Below, piece after piece: positions 23,501 through 35,400 of a stretch of DNA of 64,000 nucleotides; position 1 is the first letter of the stretch; every line of letters starts with the position of its first letter. A model generated the notes under the pieces. The model was not told the origin of the DNA. It saw nothing but the letters and a program-made list of their open reading frames with translations, and searched no databases. Where the stretch lies: NCBI RefSeq assembly GCF_040869045.1, contig NC_090324.1:55457346-55521345 (forward strand). The letters run 5' to 3'. The DNA comes from Eurosta solidaginis. Its lineage: Eukaryota > Arthropoda > Insecta > Diptera > Tephritidae. The position numbers and the translations under genes are program-made.

Positions 23501-24373
23501 GTGAAGAATCCGTTAGTTGCCCTTCTCGTCCTCCCTCAATGTTCGCTCCTGAGGGGCGTTTGCGTTTAAAGTCCGTACATTTGCAGTTCTACCCCTATGG
23601 CTCGAAAAAGGAGTATTGTTTGCATTGCCAGTTCCATTGTTGTTATTGCTATTATTGTTATTGTTCTGAAATTGGTTTCCTGAACGCGAATATTGCCGAT
23701 TATTGCCTCTACTATAATTGTGTTAAAACTTGTGTTGTTTTGCCTATAGTTGTTGTAATTTCGCGTTTGATTCGAAAAACTTCGATCACGATTATTACTT
23801 TGAAAACTTCTGAAATTATTGCTACTACGACCCCTGAATGCTAATACTTGACGCTATTTTACTTCGTTTGACTGTCCTACTATTTGCTTGGCTACTACGT
23901 CTTTGGAATCTGTAAATGTAGTTGAAGCGAGAATTGATTTCACTAAACTTGGCATTATTGCGTTCAATCGAAAAACGTTTACGGTTTGCTCTATTGCCAT
24001 TTAATGAGCTTTTGCCTGAGTAATACCTTCGATTATAAGCGAGCATTCCAACGAGTCAGCTAGTTCCTCAACACGTCTGGAAAAGTCAGTATAATTGTTG
24101 TTGCTTACTTGCAAAGCTGCGATTTTTCCAGCCACAACTTTCGAGTTTTCTGGTTTTATACGGTTACGCAGTGCTATTTTTATGTCAACAGAGAGTATTT
24201 GAAGGTATTGCCTCCCGGGCTTTGCCTTCGAGTTTGGACTTTATAAAGGTAATAAGAGTATATTTTAAAGTTTCATCGCTTAAACCTTCAATCAAATCGA
24301 TTTTATCCAATTTTCGCATATGATTGAAGCGCAAAGGCTAATGAAACTTTTCTTTTGCTCTAACGTAGCCATT
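23501..24373 (-). pseudogene. gag: Gypsy E gag (A-like), degraded
   Basis: Minus-strand Gag related to gypsy A but clearly diverged. The start MATLEQKK at about 24373 parallels MATPKEKK of A. The capsid region, an AIEQTVNVFRLNA-like segment near 23990 and the Asn/Gly-rich tail can be followed through several frames. Plus-strand CGTCCTCCCTCAATGTTCG at 23529 parallels the A gag end at 5516. Frameshifts and stops are frequent. No matching pol follows, so only the gag part survives. Confidence 0.65.
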
Positions 24374-25488
24374 TCAAAAAGATGTTTAAAATCTGCTGAT
24401 TGATTTTCTAAAGGCAATAATAAACTTGGTTTTGTATTAAAACTTTGTGAACTTTGAGAATTGATATGAGAAAATCCTTCGTCTGACTAGTCCTCACGAA
24501 TAATCGCTAATTCTTCTACAGGAATTTTTATTTGGCAATTTAATCTATCGAATCATTTAATTAATTGTTCTTTACTACGTGATATATGTACTTATGCTTG
24601 TTTTAGGTTAGAATCTGAACTGTTATTAGTTACGTATAATACGATAGCGTTATCCGATTTAACAAGTGAATGCTTGTATTCTTTTAATTTTTAAAAATTT
24701 TGTGTTAAAGATCGAATTTTGCAAAATTCGCTTTGTTATTTTGAAGAAATTAACCTTTTTTTTTAGTTCAGTATCAAATTCAGGCATAACCCTTTAACCT
24801 CAAACACAAGTTATTTAACAAATTAAAAAAAAATTATTGTAGTAGCGCAAGTATATAGTCAAAGTAGCGTAATAAAGTAGACGTAGTTTATTTCAGTAGA
24901 CGCCAATAATCGTAGAAGTTTATAAAAAATTCAAGACCCAAACTCAAAATCGAGAAAAATTTTCAAATCCGAGGATTATTAAACCACATAAAATTTAATA
25001 ATAGAATAATGAATTTTAGTCATAAAATATTTGATTATTTGCGAAGAATATAAAGGAGAAATTTTCCAAATTTTGATTAATTACGAAGAATATCTCGGGG
25101 AAATTTTCCAAATTTGATCAATTGATAGTCTAATGACTTCCGGGGCAGATACCGATTCCAAACACTTAGAAACTCTGAATATTCAAAATTTATTTTATTA
25201 AAATAACCATTTAAAATAAGTAAAAGTCAGTATGAGGAATTAAATTGAATAAAGGAAGCTATATTGTAGACTCAGAAAATTGCTATTGTATTTGTAAGGG
25301 ACATGTGTTCGTAAGGAGAAGAAAGAAATCTCAAAGGAAGAAGCAAAATTGGAATGAGAATTAATTTGAATAAAATGAAAAATTATTATGTAATATAAGT
25401 TAAAACGCACTAAATTGGGATAACCTATTTTGGAAATTATACCTGACATGCGAAAAAAGCAAAATAATATTATAAATATTTTATATAT
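24374..25488 (-). other. AT-rich leader-like DNA upstream of gypsy E gag; no gene seen
   Basis: By position this is the 5' leader of gypsy E. It holds short direct repeats (AGGAGAAATTTTCCAAATTT near 25053 and a similar string near 25094). I find no convincing PBS or LTR. The frame at 25240-25449 has no recognisable features. The stretch ends where the gypsy B LTR starts. Confidence 0.4.
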
Positions 25489-25836
25489 TGTAGTGTAAGC
25501 CAGTTAAATTAAAACAAAATAGATTTTGCTGGCGGTAATGTTCAGCGTAGACATCAGATTTATGATTCATGTTTATTAACAAATGCTTTCCCTTTTATAG
25601 GATTTTTTCTTACAATACTATTACAAAATTTGTGTACAATACTTACACACTAAAAATAACTACATTCTATTTCTATATCTATTCAGTACAATATTCTTAT
25701 TACCTAACTATGTAATAATGTTTGGTCAGTCGGCCCGACAAACCGACGTTGTCGATCAGTTATGTTTATGGGTTAAGCAACTGTAAATTGTCTCCACGCT
25801 GGGTTAAACGTAACTTAACTATGCCGCTATGACGGT
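25489..25836 (-). repeat. Gypsy B 3' LTR
   Basis: About 348 bp matching 33463-33816 in direct orientation, on either side of the gypsy B pol. The plus strand starts TGTAGTGTAAGCCAG; the other copy starts TGTAGAATAAACCAG. Homology stops at a GCTATGACGGTG-like end. No polypurine tract is evident beside its 5' end, so that border may be altered. The two LTRs differ by many substitutions, which points to an old insertion. Confidence 0.7.
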
Positions 25837-26805
25837 GTCGCTATGAGTAATTTGCGTGTGGTCGAACGTGAAATTCTTTTGCTTATGCATTTCAAGCTAG
25901 ACCTATTCTGGCATGTACATAAGGAAAAATATCTTGTATTGTGGTAATGCCACATCATCACCGGTGGGCACCACTACATTTACACGGTTACCAAATTGAG
26001 AATGTGTTAATATACACGAACTCCTAGCGTGCATGAAATGAAAATCAATTATTTAGTTAGTTTGATTTCAATGCTTGAACGGTGAGAATGTGTCACACGC
26101 ACATTTTCGTAATGTACGACCATAGAAATCAAACTAAAAGAGCTGTCGTTGATTTTGACGAAGTAGCCATTGTGCTCTCGCTTATCGTATACATATACGG
26201 TCGCTTAGCAGGTGATAATCTCACACCCACCCCGGCACATCATAAGAAGAATCGCATACACTTGAGAACAATTGTATGTGATTCTTAAAGCGATTTAATG
26301 ACCCATTTATGGTTTACTAAATTTTAATTGCTTTTTAGTTTGCTATTGTAATTTATTGTCGTGTGTTAATTTGATATTGAGCGTGAAGAGTTTGTTTACT
26401 TATTTTTATATCCGCTTACATTTGCTTGCCATGTGTGATTTTTGCTGACATTTTTTTTCTTTCTATTGTTCTTTCGTTTGTACATTTTTTTTTTGTTTAG
26501 AAGTATAATATATATATGTACATTTGTATGGTTATGTGCTTGTGATTATGAATAATGTTTTACATCAAGTGTTATTGACATTTGGTTTTACACATCAGAA
26601 TTTTAAGTGTGTTGGCCCACTTAAAATCTGTTTATGTTCACAAATTTATTATGAAGTAACAGTCACTTGATGCCAACATGGGTTAGTATTTATTATTTAC
26701 GTTTTCTTTCTTACATATCTATAGTGAAGAGTGAATTTCGTTTTTTTTTTTTAAATGATATGTGTTATGTACTAGTAAATATTCCATACTAGTTTAAGCC
26801 TATTT
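25837..26805 (-). other. Gypsy B 3' untranslated region; no env recognised
   Basis: Almost 1 kb lies between the end of pol and the 3' LTR. It is AT-rich, with T-runs (26450-26500 and 26740-26755) and a small hairpin near 26252-26286 (GAATCGCATACAC / GTATGTGATTC). I see no env-like protein on either strand. The plus-strand frame 26082-26288 looks like chance. Confidence 0.45.
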
Positions 26806-27929
26806 TTATGGATTACTATTTTTTTTTATTTTAATTGTACTATCTGTATTTCCTATCATATTAGGTATTAACGTATAATTATTATTTCTATCTATACTTT
26901 TTACTTTATAACTTCCTTTGTATCTATTATTAAGCTTATGAGATGTTTCTTCTCTAACTAACACTAGGTCGCCTAACTTTATTTCCTTACTGGCGCTACT
27001 TTTATCATAATTAACTTTTTGTTTTTCCTTAGCTTCTTTCATCAATTTTCTAGCTCTTTGTTTTGCTATTTGAAGCCTATATTTATCTTCCTTGTCATAA
27101 GCTTCGTGATTGTACAATGGACTTATCTTATTTTCGTCTAGGAATTTGTAAGTCGGGGGGTTTTTCGCAAATATAAGCTCGTAAGAATAATATCCGTGTA
27201 CGGTCGATGGGGTCGTGTTGTAACAGTACGCGAAATACTTGAGGTATTCATCCCAATCATCTTTGTAACTGGATATGTATGAACGTACATATTCATTAAA
27301 CGTTCTATGACTACGATCTACAGTGCCCAAAGTTTGATGATGGTATGGTGTTGAGTTTTTGTGCTCAACGTTTAGCAATTTTCACAGTTCTTTGAATAAG
27401 TTATTTTTGTATTCGGTACCCATATCTATTAGAATTGTTTTCATGGGACCATAAATCAAAATGAAAAGCTCGAATATAGCTTTAGCAACTGTTATCTCAT
27501 GTTTTTGCGGGACTGGGGTTGTTACCACCTATTTGGTGAGATCGCACATAATGGTAACTGCGTATTCGTTTCCATATATTGATCTCGGTAATGGTTCGAC
27601 CGTATTGATCTGTACTATATCAAAAGCCTTCGGAGGTGTCTCCGTTATTGTCATTGGATCTTTTATATGCTTATTTATTTTATTTTTCTGACAGTGGATG
27701 CAGCTCTTTACGTATTTTCTTACGTAATTTTTCATGTTTAGCCAGCTATATTTCTGCTTGATCTTATTTGTCATGCGATTTATTCCTGGGTGGCCACCAC
27801 TAATAGGATCGTCATGATATTTTTGCTGAATTTCTTAAATATTCCCGGTATTAGTCACGTATATAACTTCTGGGGTTAGTGCAACTGTTAGTGTTTTGGG
27901 AACCTTGTTTCCAATTTCAATAAATTTTC
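26806..27929 (-). pseudogene. pol: Gypsy B integrase
   Basis: Minus-strand integrase in three broken pieces. The N-terminal HHCC region and first part (SCIHCQKNKINKH) and QINTVEPLPRS lie at 27774-27529; the first catalytic Asp is Asn (QIN for QID). A frame break and the second Asp region (ILIDMGTEYKN) follow near 27420. The 26806-27378 frame carries PYHHQTLGTVDRSHRTFNEY, in which the catalytic Glu is Asp, and the C-terminal KLGDLVLVREE...NRYKGSYKV. Two substituted catalytic positions mean an inactive enzyme. Confidence 0.88.
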
Positions 27930-29280
27930 TTACTGCAGTATAATTTCTTTTAAACAATTCGTCCCCTGTACGAATACAAGGCCTAAATTGTCGGCTTCTT
28001 TTTCGAGCCTGGTAAAGAATTGTCCTAAGTCAATCTTATCCTCAACAATTAGGTTGCTTGTATCAAAATCGCTACAAATTTTCTTTCCTTTTTCGAAATA
28101 GAATTTCAAAGGATTTAAAACGACCTCGACCAGTCTTTTTATTTCAAATTTATTTAGCGCTTCATATATTTTAGGGATCTCAGTGTGACTTTCTTTAATT
28201 TTAATATTATTTTTTATATTTTTAGCTGCTGATCTAGTTGTGACTTTCATTATTTTGCATGCTTCCAATGGCATTTCTTTTAAATTTGTTATATTAATGC
28301 GAGACAATGCGTCCGCGACGTGGTTTTCTTTTCCGGCAATGTACTCCACTTCGAAATCATATTCTTCTAAATCGAGTCTTACTCGTGTTAACTTAGATGA
28401 AGGAAAAGGTATGTTAAAGGGCGATGGTCGGTTTTAATTATGAATTTTCTGCCATAAACATATGGTCTGAAGAAGGTTATGGCCCAATGGATTGCTGCTA
28501 GTTCTTTTTCTATTGTAGCTTTGTTTGTTTCACCTTTTGTAAAGGATCTAGAAGCGTAAGCAATTGGTAACTGTTTGCCATCGTGTTCTTGACTAAGGAC
28601 TGCTCCGCAAGCATACCCACTAGCGCCTGTTGTTATGCAGAATTCTTTATTGAAGTCGGGGTATTGCAAAAGTGTTGGGCTGATTAATACTTCCTTTAAG
28701 TAGACAAAAGCATTTTGACATTCTCCTGTCCAGTCGAAGGAAACATTCTTTTTGCAAAGCCTAGTTAATTTTCTTGAGTACTCTGCGAAATTCGGTACAA
28801 ATCTTCTGTAATAATAGCAGAACGCTACGAATCTTTTAATTTCATCTGCTGATTTTGGTGTTGGGTAGTTTTGAACTATTTCAAATTTGCTTGGGTCGGG
28901 TAGTATTCCCTTGCTTGGCAATTTATGTCCTAAATAAGTTACCACTTGTCTGAAAAATACGAATTTATCTGGATGTTATTTTAAGTTGTACTTCCTACAA
29001 GTAGAGAAAACATCTCTTAAAGTTTTCAGCATGTGTTTTTCTGAACACCCTAGTACCACTAAATCATCTATATAGAGAAATGCTTCGGATGGTTTGAGGC
29101 CTGCAAATGCCAGTGTCATCATTCTTTGGAATGAGTTTGGCGCTACTTTTAATCCATAGGCTAGTCTTATGAACTTAGGTGTACCATTTTCTGCTGTGAA
29201 TGAGGTTATATCACTAGAATCTGGGTGTAATTCTATTTGGTGAAAACCTGACATAAGGTCTGGGCATGAAAAATATTTAT
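27930..29280 (-). pseudogene. pol: Gypsy B RT palm/thumb and RNase H
   Basis: Minus strand. RT palm: CPDLMSGFHQIELHPDSSD, NSFQRMMTLAFAG and FLYIDDLVVLGCSEKH with intact IDD (29308-28976). RT thumb and RNase H (28945-28388): YLGHKLPSKGI, FCITTGASGYACGAVLSQ, in which the first RNase H Asp is Gly (TTGAS for TTDAS), then IEKELAAIHWA and [11 protein letters not shown]. The DALSRI-type linker ([13 protein letters not shown]) is in the 28349-27930 frame. The RT fingers are on the far side of the HINE at 32388-32735. Confidence 0.9.
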
Positions 29281-32200
29281 ATATATAAAAATAGATATAG
29301 ACTTCCATACATCAAAATCATCAGGATCGAAAAAAAATTGATTGAGCCATGCCCGTCCGTCCGTCCGTCCGTTAACAAGATAACTTGAGTAAATTTTGAG
29401 GTATCTTGATGAAATTTGGTATATAGGTTCCTGAGCACTCATCGCTATTTAAAATGAACAATATCGTTATAGTCCGCCCCCTTTTTCGAAAAAGCCAAAA
29501 AGTGCGATAATTCATTACCAAAGACGGATAAAGCGATGAAACTTGGTAGGTTATGACGCAGGTTAGAAAATTAGTAAAATTAAGGACAATGGGCGTGGCA
29601 CCGCCCACTTTTAAAAGAAGGTAATTTAAAAGTTTTGCAAGCTGTAATTGGCAGGAACGTTACTCCTATTACTATATGTATACTTAATAAAAATTAGCAA
29701 AATCGCGGAACCACCACGCCCACTTTAAAAAAAAAATTTTTAAAGTCAAATTTTAACAAAAAATGTAATATATTTACAGTATATAAGTAAATTATGTCAA
29801 TATTCAACTCCAGTAATGATATGGTGCAACAAAATGCAAAAATAAAAGAAAATTTCAAAATGGGCGTTTCTCCGGCCTTTTTCATTTAATTTGTCTAGGA
29901 TACTTTTAATGCCATAAGTCGAACAAAAATTTACCAATCCTTGTGAATTTTGGTAGGGGCTTAGATTCTGGGACGATAACTTATATCTGGGAAAAATGGC
30001 GAAATCGGATGAAGCCACGCCCAGTTTTTATACACAGTCCACCGTCTGTCCTTCCGCTCGGCCGCTAACACGATAACTTGAGTAAAAATTGACATATATT
30101 TACTAAACCCTGTTCACGTATTTATCTGAACTCACTTTGTATTGATATAAAAAAATGGCCGAAATCCGACTATGACCACGCCCAATTTTTCGATATCGAA
30201 AATTACGAAAAACGAAAAAAATTCCATAATTCTATACCAAATACGAAAAAAGGGATGAAACATGGTATTTGGATTCGTTTATTGACGCAAAATATAACTT
30301 TAGAAAAAAAACTTTGTAAAAGGGGTGTGACACCTACCATACTAAGTAGAATTAAATGAAAAAGTTTTGCAGGGCGAAATAAAAAACCCTTGAAATCTTG
30401 GCAGGAATACTGTTCGTGGTATTATATATATAAATAAATTAGCGGTATCCAACAGATGATTTTCTGGGTCACCCTGGTCCAAATTTTGGTCGATATCTGG
30501 AAAACGCCTTCACATATACAACTACCACCACTCCCTTTTAAAAGCCTCATTAATACCTTTAATTTGATAACCATATCGTACAAACACATTCTACAGTCAC
30601 CCCTGGTCCACCTTTATGGCGATATCTCGAAAAGGCGTCCACCTATAGAACTAAGGCCCATTCCCTTTTAAAATGCTCATTAACCGCTTCCATTTGACAC
30701 CCATATCGTACAAACAAATTCTAAGGTCACCCCTGGTCCACCTTTGTGGCGATATCTCAAAACGGCGTCCACCTATGGAACTAAGGATCACTCCCTTTTA
30801 AAATACCCATTAACACCTTTCATTTGAAACCCATATCGAACAAACAAATTCTAGAGTCACCCCTGGTCCACCTTTATGCCTATATCTCGAATAGGCGACC
30901 ACCTATACAACTACCAACACTCCCTTTTAAAACCCTCATTAACACCTTTAATTTGATACCCATATCGTACAAACACATTCTAGAGTCACTCCTGGTCCAC
31001 CTTTATGGCGATATCTCGAAAAGGCGTCCACCTATAGAACTAAGGCCCACTCCCTTTTCAAATACTCATTAACACCTTTCGTTTGATACCCATATTATAC
31101 AAACGCATTCTAGAGTTACCCCTGGTCCACCTTTATGCCTATATCTCGAAAAGGCGACCACCTATACAACTACCACCACTCGCTTTTAAAATACTCATTA
31201 ACACCTTTCGTTTGATACCCATATTGTACAAACACATTCTAGAGTCACCCCTGGTTCACCTTTATGGCGATATCTCGAAAAGGCGTCCACCTATAGAACT
31301 AAGGCCCACTTCCTTTTTAAATACTCATTAACATCTTTCGTTTGATACCCATATTGTACAAACACATGCTAGAGTCACCCCTGGTTCACCTTTATGGCAA
31401 TATCTCGAAAAGGCGTCCACCTCTAGAACTAAGCCCCACGCCCTTTTAAAATACTCATTAACACCTTTCGTTTGATACCCGTATTGTACAAACGCATTCT
31501 AGAGTCACCCCTGGTCCACCTTTATGCCGATATCTCGAAAAGGCGACCACCTCTACAACTACCACCACTCCCTTTTAAAACCCTCATTAATACCTTTAAT
31601 TTGATACTCATATCGTACAAACACATTCTAGAATCACCTCTGGTCCACCTTTATGGGGATATCTCGAAAAGGCGTCCACCTATAGAACTAAGGCCACTCC
31701 CTTTTCAAATACTCATTAACACCTTTCGTTTGATACCCATATTATACAAACGCATTCTAGAGTTACCCCTGGTCCACCTTTATGCCTATATCTCGAAAAG
31801 GCGACCACCTATACAACTACCACCACTCGCTTTTAAAATACTCATTAACACCTTTCGTTTGATACCCATATTGTACAAACACATTCTAGAGTCACCCCTG
31901 GTTCACCTTTATGGCGATATCTCGAAAAGGCGTCCACCTATAGAACTAAGGCCCACTTCCTTTTTAAATACTCATTAACATCTTTCGTTTGATACCCATA
32001 TTGTACAAACGCATTCTAGAGTCACCCCTGGTCCACCTTTATGGCGATATCTCGAAAAAGCGTCCTATAGAACTAAGGCCCACTCCTTTTTAAAATGTTC
32101 ATTAACCCCTTTCATTTGATACCCATATCGTACAAACAAATTCTAGGGTCACCCCTGGGCCACCTTTATGGCGATATCCCTAAATGGCGTCCACCTATAG

Positions 32201-32387
32201 AACTATGACCCACTCCCTCATAAAATACTCTTTAATACCTTTCATTTGATACACATGTCATACAAACACATTCAAGGGTCACCCTCGGTTCATTTTCCTA
32301 CATCGTTATTTTCCCTTATGTTGTCAACATAGCTCTCAACTGAGTATGTAATGTTGGGTTACACCCGAACTTAACCTTCCTTACTTG
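29281..32387 (+). mobile_element. HINE copy 3, 5'-truncated, inside gypsy B RT
   Basis: Plus-strand element of about 3.1 kb. The first 60 bp or so, including the 5' hairpin, are missing, and so are about 100 bp of the adjoining gypsy RT (the region between SLPGNTE and FSCPDL). One deletion probably removed both. The rest is complete: (GTCC)n near 29353-29372, CACGCCCA blocks, the 130-bp array at 30465-32290 and the 3' end CTTAACCTTCCTTACTTG. The final hairpin is slightly mutated (GTTGGGTTACACCCGAAC). Confidence 0.85.
30465..32290 (+). repeat. 130-bp tandem array in HINE copy 3 (about 14 units)
   Basis: Units start near CCTGGTCCACCTTTATGGCG and repeat every 129-130 bp. Two unit types are mixed, often alternating: one with AGAACTAAGGCCCACTCCC, the other with ACAACTACCACCACTCCC. 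The block 31057-31330 recurs almost unchanged at 31704-31978, 647 bp on (five units), a sign of recent unequal exchange. Several long frames run through the array because the unit is close to 129 bp. Confidence 0.88.
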
Positions 32388-32735
32388 TTTCTGTATTACC
32401 TGGTAGTGATTTTTTAGGTACCAGTAAAATTGGACTGTTGTACTCTGATATCGAGGGTTCTGTAATGTCATCTTCGATCAATTTATTAACCTGTTTGCTT
32501 ATTTCCCCTTTTTGTTTCTCGGGCAATCTATAGTTTTTTATGTAGACTAGTGTGTCCTCTTTTATATGTAGTTTTTGCTTGTAAAAATTATTAGAGGAAA
32601 TTGGTTCTGTTTCTAGTGCAAATATGTCTATGAATTCTTTGCATAATGAAGTTAATTGTGAATTGACAAATTTTAGGAAATTTTTAGTTAATATTTTTAA
32701 TTTTTCTGTGTCATTACTCTGTTTATTGTGTGTGT
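32388..32735 (-). pseudogene. pol: Gypsy B RT N-terminal part
   Basis: Minus strand. The sequence reads through DIFALETEPIS, NYRLPEKQKGEI, KQVNKLIEDDI and YNSPILLVPKKS, the fingers of a gypsy RT. It matches the same stretch of gypsy A (KINLQVNKLLDNDLIE, YNSPLIVVPKKD). It stops at LPGNTE where the HINE begins. Confidence 0.8.
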
Positions 32736-33444
32736 TTATTTAGATAAATTGTAGTCATCTAAATTTTCAGTATGTATTTTGTAATTTTGAATAGTTGTGT
32801 TTTTATGTGTGGTGTTAATAATTCTGAGAAAAGTTTGATCTTTATTTATGATTGTGTTCGCTATGAAAATGCCTTCAGATAATTGTAGATGAGGTATGAA
32901 GGTGATTTTATTATCAGTGTTTACTGTTACTTGTCTAATGACTTCAGATCTAGCAGGGATCGTAATTGTGTAGGCAGAGAGATAATTTGTTAGGTACATT
33001 GTGATTGTTTGGGGAAAATTATATGGTCTTAGGATAAGTTTATCCTCTGTTTTGCCGAAATCTAGAATACAATTTTATTTCTTTATAAAGTCCAAACCTA
33101 TTATTCCATCGCACGGTATTGGATAGTCGTCTTCTACGACGTGAAATTTATGGTAAATTAGAAGGTCATCACCTTTTAAATCAGTTTTGACTGTGGCCAA
33201 TGTACTAGTTATACTCTGACCAATGCCCTTTAAGTCTGTTATTTGTTTTGTATTTATTTTTGCATGATTAATTATTTGATTCTTTTTAATTATGGAGATA
33301 TCTGCTCCTTTGTCTACTAAAAAATTTGAAATTGTGTTATTTATATATTATTTATATATAAGTGTAGATTTAGTACACATATTTTCCTATCTACTGATTT
33401 TGAAGTGGATTTTCCTGGTTTTGTAGTATTTAGTATGGTTTATT
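32736..33444 (-). pseudogene. pol: Gypsy B protease and pol N-terminus; gag absent
   Basis: Minus strand. The protease active-site region reads FLVDKGADISIIKK, where the family has D-T/S-G, so the catalytic triad is substituted. Downstream PIPCDGIIGLDFI is the conserved Gly-Leu flap motif, followed by YTITIPARSEVIRQVTV and LQLSEGIFIANTI. The protease lies only about 100 bp from the PBS at 33445. There is no room for gag, so gag and most of the leader are deleted. Stops and shifts are frequent after 32736. Confidence 0.8.
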
Positions 33445-33462
33445 GTGATGGCAGGATCGCCA
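33445..33462 (-). other. Gypsy B primer-binding site
   Basis: Minus strand TGGCGATCCTGCCATCAC, beginning directly at the LTR end. The TGGCGA start is typical for fly LTR elements. I do not recognise the priming tRNA. Confidence 0.6.
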
Positions 33463-33816
33463 TGTAGAATAAACCAGTTAAATTAAAATAAAATAGATTT
33501 TGCTGGTGCTAATGTTCAGCGCAGACATCAGATTTATTATTCCTTTTTATTAACAAATGCTTTCCTTCTTATAGGAATTTTACTTACAATACTATTACAA
33601 TATTTTTGTACAATACTTACACCCTAAAAATAACTACATTCTATTTCTATATACCTATTCAGTAAAATATTCTTATTAACTAACTATGTAATAATGTTTG
33701 GTCAGTCGCACCGACAAACCGACGCTGTCGATCAGTTATGTTTATGGGTTAAACAACTGTAAATGGATATAGCTCCCCACTGGGTTCAATGTAACTTAAC
33801 TATGCCGCTATGACTG
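33463..33816 (-). repeat. Gypsy B 5' LTR
   Basis: About 354 bp, the partner of 25489-25836. It ends TTCTACA beside the PBS. The outer end lies where homology stops after GCTATGACTGTG, and AGTCATAG would be the first bases on the minus strand. Confidence 0.7.
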
Positions 33817-34034
33817 TGACCAGGGAAAGCGATTTAAAAATTTCATATTATTGGAACCCCGAAATGGGTCTATACTTATGTGCTTATATATATGTACGTC
33901 ACTGCTTTTGACAGGAAACAAAACTTTTGTAAGCTAATGATTCGTTGAGAAAAACTTTATTAAACGTTTTCATCACCTTTATTTGCGTGTTACTATGTAC
34001 CTACATTATCCCATACATACCCATATACATACAT
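33817..34034. other. Short unassigned AT-rich spacer
   Basis: 218 bp between the gypsy B LTR and the BEL LTR. I see no gene or repeat match within the window. Confidence 0.4.
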
Positions 34035-34961
34035 TGTTCGGTGCGTCAGAAACCGGCAGTGGGTAGGCGCACAAGAGTCGTTCTCGGAAAGGTTTAATCA
34101 GAAATTAAATAAAAAGAAAACGCAAGAGAATTTTCCTCGTTATAAACTGATATTTAATTGAAGTGAAAGCATGAAATGTACAATGGATACAATACTACTT
34201 TTATGTCGAAAATGATGATGGTGATCCTGGGCGATGTGTGCTGCGTGACGGTTGATCGTAAAAGAAGCCGGTTGTCCCGTGAATGCCAACCGCTAAGCCG
34301 CGAAAAATTTCTCCGATTTTAAGGAGGGGAAAGTCACGTACACAATAACCCAACATATATGTGCATGGGTGGTGACAAACAGCACACATACATATGCATG
34401 TGCGTGAAACACATGCATGTGCCTGCATGCACACACATGCGGGCGTGAGTGTGCCTTGAAATGTCTTTGAAAATGTTAGGGAGGGGCGCCGTCAAACAAG
34501 GAAAGTTAGGAATTAGGCCTACAAATGCCGCCCCTTGCGGTACGCAACCTTGCAGTGCTCCAAGGATCAACGACCCTGAAGAAGAGAAAGGCAAAATAAA
34601 AAACTTATAACTAAAGGCTTGATATAGCGGCGCCTAGTCCGCCGTCTGAGCAGTCGAAGTATGGTTTGTATAGCGAGAAAACTTGGCTCCAGAGGCACCA
34701 GTGGTTCACCACTTTTTCCCGTCTTGGTCGGGCCATGTTCACCTAAAGCTAGGGATTGAGAAAAGACGTAAGAAGAGATATGCGTTGATATTTCTTACAG
34801 AGTAATACGAATGGATTGGAAATGAACAAAAAAAAGAATTTTTTATGAACAGAATTCTGTAAAAATAGCGAAAGTACGAAATTTCATGTATTTCTGTTGG
34901 TACCGAAGAATATAATAAAGCGATAAAAAGCTACATAATGTGTTTCGGTCGTTTCCGAACA
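34035..34961 (-). repeat. BEL/Pao LTR
   Basis: A 927-bp segment. The minus strand starts TGTTCGGAAACG and ends GCACCGAACA, giving TGTT...AACA ends as in BEL-type LTRs. It lies immediately downstream of a BEL protease fragment. No second copy is in the window, so its extent rests on the terminal bases and position. It contains an alternating purine-pyrimidine stretch (CATGCATGTGCCTGC, 34411-34430). The frames 34201-34434 and 34334-34594 are not genes. Confidence 0.6.
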
Positions 34962-34969
34962 TTTTGATG

Positions 34970-35400
34970 TTAGGCCTTGGTTATGCCCGAGAGTACCCTA
35001 CCGAAGATGGTACTCTGAGCTTGTAAAGGGCCAAACCTGGTGGGCAGAATCGCTGGCAGTATTATCTCCACATATACGTCTGTCCATAGGACGACGCGAA
35101 TCGGGGCGGTTGAATAGAACTGCGGATCCGCCAGACGGAGATATGCGTACGGGGCTGCGATGGCGCTGTCGATGCTGGTAGTGGGGTTCATTCGCCAAAA
35201 ATTGGATACGACAGCGGCATGGGTCGCAATCCTTTTGTTCTGTCCGTGTCTTCCTCGGATACGTAGCAGGCATCCTGCTTTCCCGCCAATGTTGCTGGTA
35301 GGGCGTAGGGGCTCTTGGGCGAGCTCATTCGCAATCACTGTGGTGAGGGAGCATCCCTCGATTAAAGCACGAACGAGGTGTAGTCGCCCCCCCCCCCCCT
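34970..35400 (-). pseudogene. pol: BEL/Pao protease fragment
   Basis: Minus strand. HLVRALIEGCSLTTVIANEL is the protease active-site region of BEL/Pao elements, where I expect ALID followed by Pro/Ser-Cys-Ser; the Asp is Glu here. Further on are the LADPQF and LWTDVY motifs (usually LGADVY) and IFGRVLSG, the end of the BEL protease/linker. The frame then runs into a stop and, within about 10 bp, the LTR. RT, RNase H and integrase are entirely missing. Confidence 0.75.

Noticed and set aside
26082..26288. 68-residue plus-strand frame as a small host gene
   Set aside because: No family resemblance, no splice or promoter context, and it sits in the gypsy B 3' region.
30456..31978. Series of open frames through the HINE arrays as real protein genes
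   Set aside because: They follow repeat units of 129-130 bp with frequent frame changes, no upstream coding context and no known domain. Kept only as a low-interest finding.
34201..34594. Cys/His-rich minus-strand frames that could pass for a secreted peptide or toxin-like protein
   Set aside because: They lie inside the BEL LTR and arise from a CA/TG dinucleotide-rich stretch (CATGCATGTG).
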